A DNA stretch of 64,000 nucleotides from Clostridium cibarium (GTDB taxonomy: Bacteria > Bacillota > Clostridia > Clostridiales > Clostridiaceae). Shown here one piece after another: positions 53,607-61,800 of this stretch. The notes below the pieces were generated by a model. The model made no database searches. It saw only the letters and a program-made list of their open reading frames with translations, and was not told the origin of the DNA. Location: the NCBI RefSeq assembly GCF_014836335.1, contig NZ_JACSRA010000002.1, forward strand, positions 124,001 to 188,000, written 5' to 3'. Positions within the stretch are counted from its first letter, which is position 1. Every line of letters starts with the position of its first letter. A program made the translations under genes and the position numbers.

Positions 53607-56528
53607 TTATAACAAATCATAAAGTGCAAATAAATCAGAGATATCTACTTCCTTATCTTGATTGATATCTGCATTCTTTTCATTTATCTTATTTTCAGGT
53701 GATATTAAATATTTCTTTAAAGCAATACAGTCTGCCATAGTTACTTCTCCATCACCATCAACATCACCTATAACAAGATAAGGTTTGTTTTTATCACTCA
53801 TAGCCTTAGCACTATCCATAATTACATTTGCAATTGAACTAGGATATAATACACGGAACCCATCATAATCTGGATAGTCTTGTTTTCCATCAAATCCTAC
53901 AGCAGTTAAAATCCAGAACATTGACCCTGCTCCACCATAATTTAACACTGTATCATTCCATGTCTTATAAACACTCTCTTGATTGCTCTTAATACCATAT
54001 TCCTCAAGAACTGCTGGCTTATTGACCGCTTTAGCTGCATCAATATGATCCTTTATCCATTGAGTACCCCATTCTACTGATCTTCCCCATCCATCTGGAT
54101 ATAGGTGATAAGTACCATAATCTATAGAAGGAAGTGCTACTATTTTATCCCAATCTACACCTGCTCCTCCGTTATAATCATAATCACTACTATATTTACT
54201 GTCTTTTCTGTTAAAGAAACCTTCATCTCCAACTGCTACCATATGATCTGGATCGATACTCTTTATATATTCACTCATTTCCTTAACCCAGTTATAAAGA
54301 GTAGCTCCTGATTTATCATCTCCACATCTAGGTTCATTACCAAGTTCCCAAGTCATAATAGTTGGATCATCTTTATACTTAACTCCTGTCAATGAATTTG
54401 TTCTATTTAAGAAATGATTTATATAATTTTTATATGCTGTTTTGCAAGCCTCATTTGTGTAGAATTTGTCATGACTACCTGCTCCTGTCCATTGAACATA
54501 CTTATCTATTCCACCAAAATCCTTCCAGTTATTTATAAATGGAATAACTAATTTCATACCAGCTTCTTGAGCCTTTTTAACAACATAATCAAATTTCTTA
54601 AATCCATTTTCATCATATACACCAAGACTTGGTTGTAAAACTATATCACAGCTCTTATCTCCATCAAGAAATCCCCAAGTACGCATTACTTTTAACCCCA
54701 TAGTTTTTGCTTTATTAAATACATCATCAACCATATAATCTGGAGCATAAGGCAAATAATAATTATTTGTACCTTGGAAATAGAATGAACTTCCATCTAA
54801 AGAAAATTCACTTCCATTAGCTTTTACAAATCCACTTTTTGATTTAGTTGGATCTGTTGGTTGTGGATTATCTTGAGATTTAGCATCTAACACCAAATGA
54901 CATACTGATAACTGAGGTACTTCATAAGTAAAACTGTTATCCTTTATATTTGTAATTGAATCTTTTTCCTTAATATCTGAACTGTCTTTATCAAATCCCC
55001 AAACCTTACCTGATGTATACTTTTTATCTCCAGCAAGGTTTACATTAATCTTCATTGGTTTATCATAATTCTTATTAATTAAAATTACATGAAGTTTATT
55101 ACTATCTTTACTATCAACTGCTGAATAGACAGATGAATTTTCTATATCAGATGTATTCGCTTTTACCTTTATATCACCATAAGTTGAATTTTTCCCATCG
55201 TAATTTCTATATAAATTGAAAGCAGCTTGTGTATAATTTGTATCTCCATTAAATCCCCAAAGTGAAGCGAAATATACATTTTGGTTTGCAAAAATACCAA
55301 AAGCATCTGCTTGTGCTATTCCACCTGAAATATGGTCACCGCCACCAAAATTATATTCAGTAATAGCAAGTTTTGTTCCTGGATAATATTTATTTATTGA
55401 TGCTTGCATTTTGGGAATAATTGGTGTTTGATCTTTACACCATTGTCCTATCCAACTATCTTCTTTATAGTTTGAATCCCATAAAGTTCTTGTTGCTTGT
55501 ATACGTGCCTTATTGCACTCTATATTACTAGGATCATTTTTTTCTGTTACTCTAACTCCTCCACCTTTAGCTTCTGGATAATAATGAAAATCAAATACAT
55601 CAAGTAGTCTCTTTCCTTCAGTAGTTTCAGCTTGCTTCATTTTATCTAGATAATAATCTACAAACCAAGAATATTTACCTTCAGCTTTAGCTGCATCCCA
55701 ATCTGAAGCTTTTTGAAGTGATTGATACGCCATCATTCCATATAAAGCTGGTCCAAAAATTTCTGCCTTTGGATCTACATCTTTAACTGCTTTAGAATAG
55801 GCTATACTCTTTTCTAAAAGTTCGCTACAAGTAACATTTTTAGGATGTATCCTTGAATGTGTACTTGACCATAATCCTGGTTCATTATCTAATGAATATC
55901 CCTTTATTCCTGTGGTTGTATCGGCTTTACCATATTTCTTTGTCAAGAAATTTACAAACTCATCCATATAAACTGCATTATCATTTACATCTGGAGTATC
56001 TGCAAAAGCACTATCTTTTTTAGGTTTTACTTCTAACCATCTTGATGATGGTGCAACTTCTGCTTCTGAAACAGGTCCACTCTTATCCTTAGCTACATAC
56101 CCTGCCATCTGTAAAGTTACTAACGAATATTTTGAATTTGTTTTCAAGGCACCATCGTGGAATGAAGTTACAACTTGTCCAGGTATATTTTGTTCTGAAT
56201 AAGGACTATTCATATTTAAATAATTATCACTTTGATGCTTATAATCACTACCGGCATTGGAAGCATTATTCTCCCAATTATAACCAGTAAATCTATTTCC
56301 TCCATCTCTTAAAGCTGTGGCAACTTGTGTTATTGTCCCTTGATTTCCTCCGAAATCATTATTTGATCCATATATATATGGACTAATATCTTGTCTTTCT
56401 GAATTTGTATCTATACTTACGTTTATATTATTAACTTGTCCTTCTTCTGCATTAACCATGTTATATGAGGCAAAAGAAGAAGTTACTGCAAAAGCTAAAC
56501 ATAAGGAAACTAACTTTTTTAATTTCAT
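53607..56528 (-). CDS. Bifunctional GH44-GH5 (mannanase-like)-dockerin enzyme
   Basis: About 973 residues. Signal peptide; GH44 domain (~35-555) with acid/base Glu in YSLDNEPGLW and nucleophile in LAITEYNFGGGDH; short linker NPQPTDPTKSKSG; GH5 domain (~568-905; GTNNYYLPYAPDYMVDDVF, acid/base in ELGNEPRCG, nucleophile in PAVLEEYG) of the kind seen in beta-mannanases (GH5_7/8-like); dockerin ([36 protein letters not shown]). GH44 cuts glucan/xyloglucan. Start 56528 (GGTAGGTGATTAAA) is preferred over GTG 56537. It follows the GH9-CBM3c gene by 30 bp. Confidence 0.92.
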   Translation of the reverse strand: MKLKKLVSLCLAFAVTSSFASYNMVNAEEGQVNNINVSIDTNSERQDISPYIYGSNNDFGGNQGTITQVATALRDGGNRFTGYNWENNASNAGSDYKHQSDNYLNMNSPYSEQNIPGQVVTSFHDGALKTNSKYSLVTLQMAGYVAKDKSGPVSEAEVAPSSRWLEVKPKKDSAFADTPDVNDNAVYMDEFVNFLTKKYGKADTTTGIKGYSLDNEPGLWSSTHSRIHPKNVTCSELLEKSIAYSKAVKDVDPKAEIFGPALYGMMAYQSLQKASDWDAAKAEGKYSWFVDYYLDKMKQAETTEGKRLLDVFDFHYYPEAKGGGVRVTEKNDPSNIECNKARIQATRTLWDSNYKEDSWIGQWCKDQTPIIPKMQASINKYYPGTKLAITEYNFGGGDHISGGIAQADAFGIFANQNVYFASLWGFNGDTNYTQAAFNLYRNYDGKNSTYGDIKVKANTSDIENSSVYSAVDSKDSNKLHVILINKNYDKPMKINVNLAGDKKYTSGKVWGFDKDSSDIKEKDSITNIKDNSFTYEVPQLSVCHLVLDAKSQDNPQPTDPTKSKSGFVKANGSEFSLDGSSFYFQGTNNYYLPYAPDYMVDDVFNKAKTMGLKVMRTWGFLDGDKSCDIVLQPSLGVYDENGFKKFDYVVKKAQEAGMKLVIPFINNWKDFGGIDKYVQWTGAGSHDKFYTNEACKTAYKNYINHFLNRTNSLTGVKYKDDPTIMTWELGNEPRCGDDKSGATLYNWVKEMSEYIKSIDPDHMVAVGDEGFFNRKDSKYSSDYDYNGGAGVDWDKIVALPSIDYGTYHLYPDGWGRSVEWGTQWIKDHIDAAKAVNKPAVLEEYGIKSNQESVYKTWNDTVLNYGGAGSMFWILTAVGFDGKQDYPDYDGFRVLYPSSIANVIMDSAKAMSDKNKPYLVIGDVDGDGEVTMADCIALKKYLISPENKINEKNADINQDKEVDISDLFALYDLL

Positions 56529-56558
56529 TTTAATCACCTACCAAATTATTGAATATTC

Positions 56559-58694
56559 TTATAACAACGCTTCAAGCTCGTATAAATCAGCTATATCTAT
56601 TTCTCCATCTTTATTTATATCTGCTGCTTTTTCATTAATCTCAACCTTAGTTGAAATTAAATATTTCTTTAGTAATATCATATCTGTGAGTGTTACTTCA
56701 CCATCACCATCAAGATCCCCAAGTTTAACTTCCTTACCTCCTTTTTCAGGAGTGATTCCATAAACTAGAACACCGTCATCATATACTGGTATCTTATTTG
56801 TTTGTTTTGGCGCTTCTCCAGGGGTTTTCTCTATTTCCTCATATGAGAAATCATTAGAGTTATCCCAATAGGTTGCATTTTGATCAATAGATGGTGCTAA
56901 TATTCTAAATTGAACTTCTTTTCTGTAATGCTGTTGCCCTCCAGGATATATCTTAGTTCCTGTAAAGTCTGCATTAACGTAATATATATTATTTTTTTCA
57001 TCCCAAGGTATTAAATTTGATACCTTAGCTCCCTGATTGTAATTTGTACTTACTTTAATATCTTCAGCCTTATATCCAGCCTTCACAATTTCACTTATGT
57101 CTATAAAATATTTGAAAGAAAGTTTATCTCCAACCTTTGCTGGCCAACCTGTTTTGTTATATAAAAGAGCTTTTATTTCCATGAAATTAGGCCCGCTGGC
57201 ATTTACAGCTGCTTCTACATAAAACTCATCATTAGTTTTAGGTTCTATTGACTTAAAGTTTTCTATAGGTTCTCCTCCGTGTGCCTTATACATTTTGGCT
57301 AATGCCCCAACAAAACCAGCATTATAATCGCATGCTACTTCGTTATGAGTGAAGTCTTCAACATCATCTATATAACTATCGTCAGCACTAGGTCCTCCTA
57401 CTAATCCTCCATAAAGGACATGTCTCTCATATCCAGGCACTCCTTTCTTATCTAACCAAGATCCTTGTGCTCCTCTATGATGTGGATTTTTGGGAGAATT
57501 AGTACCAAAACCCACTTCAAAACTTCTTCCTGTACTTCCTAAAGCATAGTTTAATTGACTTTCCATAAAGTCTTTATATATTGAAACCTTTGATGGTGTA
57601 CATCCTGACCACTCCGAATATACTCCTGCTAAAAAAGCTGTAGTAGTTGCATATCTAAGTGAGCCCCATGAACTTAACCATGCTAATCCCTTTGGTGTAT
57701 ATTGAACACGATTTCCATCGTAACCTGTTGTCCAATAATCTAAATTTCTCTCTGCACTCTCTTTATAAATCGGATTATTTGTTATTCTCGCTAAAAGAAT
57801 TTGCGCACCAAAATGAACATCATCCCAACATTGTCCCCATCTATATGAGATTGTTGTCGTTTGCTGTTCAACTCCCCAATGACTAACATATCCTTCTGCT
57901 TTTTCTAAATATGAATTATCATTAGTTGCAAGATACAACCAAGTTGCCGCCCATGAAAGTTCATCCCAGAATCCACTACTTACAGAATAATATGATGATG
58001 CTGCTTTATATCCAACATCACTTTTAGTTTCATCTGCAAATTCAAATAATTCCTTTGCATGTTTTAGACAAGTTTCAGAGTACTCTGGATCAGTATCTTT
58101 GAAAATAATAGCAGCTGATGCAAGTGATGCTGCTGTTTCTCCACATACAGTTGTTCCAGAATTTTCTTTATCTAACTTAAATGATGGTCTTTCCATCTGC
58201 ATTACTTCTGGAGGTCCCCACCAATTATGATCTTTTCCTCCATCTCCAACTTGATAATAATAAACATCTTTTTCTGGATGACATTTTATAAAATAATCAT
58301 TAGCCCATTTTATCGAATCCTTAATGTACTTAAGCTGTCCACTTTTTTCATATGCATCTTTATCTTCATACACAGACCAAGCTAACATTGTTGCTGTATA
58401 AGACATTGGTAAATTAAATTTCACGTGATCTCCAGCATCGTAAAAACCACCTGTAAGATCTAAGCCAGCATCTGACCCGTCTTCCATTCCTGAGTCATTT
58501 CTCCAATTATCTCTTTTATCTGAAGGTAACTTACCAGAACGTTGAAAATCATAAAACATTATAGATTTTTGTAATGCTTCACCATAATTGAAAGTCTTAT
58601 CTTCTGCTGCAATACTTATATCACTTGGCATTATTCCAGATGTACAAAAAGTAAGAATCAATAAAACTACAACTTCCTTAATTATTTTTTTCAC
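56559..58694 (-). CDS. GH9-CBM3c-dockerin processive endoglucanase
   Basis: About 711 residues: signal peptide ([23 protein letters not shown]), GH9 domain (~35-478; [39 protein letters not shown]), family 3c CBM (~490-645; [22 protein letters not shown]), and dockerin ([36 protein letters not shown]). The GH9-CBM3c pair is the Cel9G/EngH theme, where the CBM feeds cellulose into the active site. GTG 58694 (GAAGGG nine bases upstream) is taken as start; ATG 58703 is possible. It is the first enzyme gene after the scaffoldin. Its dockerin differs from the others at the recognition positions (LT). Confidence 0.93.
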   Translation of the reverse strand: MKKIIKEVVVLLILTFCTSGIMPSDISIAAEDKTFNYGEALQKSIMFYDFQRSGKLPSDKRDNWRNDSGMEDGSDAGLDLTGGFYDAGDHVKFNLPMSYTATMLAWSVYEDKDAYEKSGQLKYIKDSIKWANDYFIKCHPEKDVYYYQVGDGGKDHNWWGPPEVMQMERPSFKLDKENSGTTVCGETAASLASAAIIFKDTDPEYSETCLKHAKELFEFADETKSDVGYKAASSYYSVSSGFWDELSWAATWLYLATNDNSYLEKAEGYVSHWGVEQQTTTISYRWGQCWDDVHFGAQILLARITNNPIYKESAERNLDYWTTGYDGNRVQYTPKGLAWLSSWGSLRYATTTAFLAGVYSEWSGCTPSKVSIYKDFMESQLNYALGSTGRSFEVGFGTNSPKNPHHRGAQGSWLDKKGVPGYERHVLYGGLVGGPSADDSYIDDVEDFTHNEVACDYNAGFVGALAKMYKAHGGEPIENFKSIEPKTNDEFYVEAAVNASGPNFMEIKALLYNKTGWPAKVGDKLSFKYFIDISEIVKAGYKAEDIKVSTNYNQGAKVSNLIPWDEKNNIYYVNADFTGTKIYPGGQQHYRKEVQFRILAPSIDQNATYWDNSNDFSYEEIEKTPGEAPKQTNKIPVYDDGVLVYGITPEKGGKEVKLGDLDGDGEVTLTDMILLKKYLISTKVEINEKAADINKDGEIDIADLYELEALL

Positions 58695-58739
58695 TACTAT
58701 CATCCCTTCTAAAAAATTACACTCAAACCAACTTATTGC

Positions 58740-58775
58740 TGACTAATCTTTATAGAAATCTATAAAGATTAGTCA
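58740..58775 (-). other. 17-bp stem-loop after the scaffoldin gene without T-tract
   Basis: TGACTAATCTTTATAGA pairs perfectly with its complement across a 2-base loop, 40-75 bp after the scaffoldin stop. On the minus strand it is followed by GCAATAAGTTGG, not a T-run, and the next cellulase gene begins soon after. It resembles the intergenic stem-loops that set transcript ratios in other cellulosome clusters. Confidence 0.75.
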
Positions 58776-58814
58776 CAATAATTTATTTTATAGGGAATAC
58801 CCTATCCTAGTTGG

Positions 58815-61800
58815 TTAATTTATATTTATCTTTCCAAATTGTACAGTAACAGGTACACGTTTTTTATTAGTATCTAATAAAGTTGTTTTTCTGAATTCTG
58901 TTATTGCTGTTTCTCCTTTTGCTGCAGTATCTTTTACCTTGAATTTCAAAGTAACAAATACACCTTCTTCCTTTATTTCAGCATTTGCCTTACCTATTGG
59001 CATATATCCAATTCCTATGAACTTGCTTGCTGGTATGATATTCCCATCAGCATCTCCTTTACTAGGAATTATTGAACCAAATTCATAACCAGTACACTCT
59101 AAAACACTTGTATCATAGTTAAGGTTTAGTGATGCAGAAAGAATACCTCCAGTAGGAATATTCTTAATTAAAACTGGAACATTAAATGTTTCACCTACTT
59201 TAACATTCACTGCATCTGTCTTAATTAAAGGAGTAGTTACTGGTACATCTGTTTTTATTACATTAACAATTAAACTTTGTGCATTTCCATGGTTAAATAC
59301 AAAATTAAGTGTAGCTTGTCCTAATGGTAATTTGCCTAAGTAAGTTTTACTTAATACAATACCATTGCTTCCTTCTGTGTAATCTTGTCCTTTTACTAAA
59401 GTAGTATCACCATTCTTAATTGCTTCAATAGTATTTCCGTTGTATTCTATTCCCACTGAAATATCAGCTGGTTTACTTTGGTCAAATTCTACCTTTGTAT
59501 TAGCTAATTTTGAATCAACCACAACTTCTGTTTTGCTGACTTTAACTGTCAATGTTTCACTACTTCCGTTGCTAAAAGTAAATTTAAGTGTAGTTTGTCC
59601 TAATGGTAATTTGCTTAAGTAAGTTTTACTTAATACAACCCCATTGCTTCCTTCTGTATAATCTTCTCCTTTTACCAATGTACTACTGCCATTAGTAATT
59701 GTTTTAAGAGTATTGTTGTTGTATTCTATTCCCACTGAAATATCAGCTGGCTTAGTTTGATCAAAATTCACTTCTGTTTCTTTTAACTTAGCATCTTTAC
59801 TAACTGGTGGCTGTCCACCTATATTTACTGATCCATCTGCAAAGTTTACTTTGTATGGTTTGCTCTTTTCAGCACCAGTTGGCATGTATTGGAATGTTCC
59901 CTTTGTTGCAAATGTAATTGGGCTAGTTCCTTTTGATGCTGTGTCTTTTATAGTCATAGTAATATTACATAATACTCCATCTTGTCCAATTGATTCTGTT
60001 GGATCATCATTTGATGTTGAATTCATATATAATACTTTTACTATTCCACCTGGAAGTATGCTTCCATGGAATGTTGATGTTGGATTTGGGCAATTTGTTG
60101 CCGGTTCTACCTTTACATTTTCAAACTTAGTTGTATCATATTGTAGACGGAAGTTATATCCATATACTGCCTTATCCTTTTCAATTCCCTTTACTGTTAC
60201 TGGTACTACTACAGTATCTCCAGGATTACCATTAACATCTGCTACTTTTACATCTAGAAGATCACCTACAACATTAATTATTAATGTTGGATCATTTCCA
60301 TTGTCGAAGTCAAATACAAGAGTTATTTGTCCAGTAAATTGGCTTAAGTAATCTTTACTTAATACTACTTGTCCATTAACTATTGTGTAGTCTTTTCCTT
60401 CTACTAAAACTTTATTTCCATTTTTTATTGCCTTAAGAGTATTCCCATTGTATTCTACTCCCACAGTAATATCTGCTGGGTTAGTTTGATCAAAATTCAC
60501 TTCTGTTTCTTTTAACTTAGCATCTTTACTAACTGGTGGTTGTCCACCTATATTTACTGATCCATCTGCAAAATTTACTTTGTATGGTTTACTCTTTTGA
60601 GCATCTTTTGGCATGTATTGGAATGTTCCCTTTGTTGCAAATGTAACTGGGCTAACTCCTTTTGATGCTGTATCTTTTATAGTCATAGTAACATTACATA
60701 ATACTCCATCTTGTCCAATTGATTCTGCTGGATCATCATTTGATGTTGAATTCATATATAGTACTTTTACTATTCCACCTGGAAGTATGCTTCCATGGAA
60801 TGTTGATGTTGGATTTGGACAATCTTTTCCTGGCTCTACCTTTACATTTTCAAATTTAGTTGTATCATATTGTAAACGGAAGTTGTATCCATATACTCCT
60901 TTATCCTTTTGAATTCCTTTTACTGTTACTGGCACTACTACAGTATCTCCAGGGTTACCAGTAACTTCTCCAACTTTTACATCAAGAAGATCACCTACTA
61001 CATCAATTACTAGTGTTGGATCATTTCCATTATCAAAGTCAAATACAAGAGTTATTTGTCCGTTAACAAATTGACTTAAGTAATCTTTACTTAATACTAC
61101 TTTTCCATTAACTATTGTATAGTCTTTTCCTTCTACTAAAACTTTATCTCCATTTTTTATTGCCTTAAGAGTATTTCCTTTGTAGTCTATTCCAACAGTA
61201 ATATCTGCTGGATTTGTTTTATCAAAATCAGCTTGGCTCTTATCTAAAACAGAACTAAGATGTCCAGATACATTTACTGTTAAAATCGGATCATTTCCTG
61301 CATCCATATCAATTGTAATTGTTGATTGTCCGTCTGGTAATTGTGCTAAGTAATCTTTACTTAATACTACGTTTCCATCAACTATTGTATAATCTTTTCC
61401 TTCTACTAAAACTTTATCTCCATTTTTTACTGCCTTAAGAATATTTCCGTTGTATTCTACTTTTATAGTAGTATCTTTTACAGTTGCTCTATCTACATCT
61501 ATAGACACTGGATTTATCTTTGAATCTACAATATCACGTTCTACAAATACTGATCCATCTGCAAAGTTTACTTTGTATGGTTTACTCTTTTGAGCATCCT
61601 TTGGCATGTATTGGAATGTTCCCTTTGTTGCAAATGTAACTGGGCTAGCTCCTCTTGCTGCTGTATCTTTTATAGTCATAGTAACATTACATAATACTCC
61701 ATCTTGTCCAATTGATTCTGATGGATCATCATTTGATGTTGAATTCATATATAATACTTTTACTATTCCACCTGGAAGTATGCTTCCATGGAATGTTGAT

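Noticed and set aside
58815-59300. Cell-wall anchor (SLH or LPXTG) at the scaffoldin C-terminus
   Set aside because: The C-terminus is a cohesin-like domain ending FGKININ; no sorting signal or SLH motif is present.
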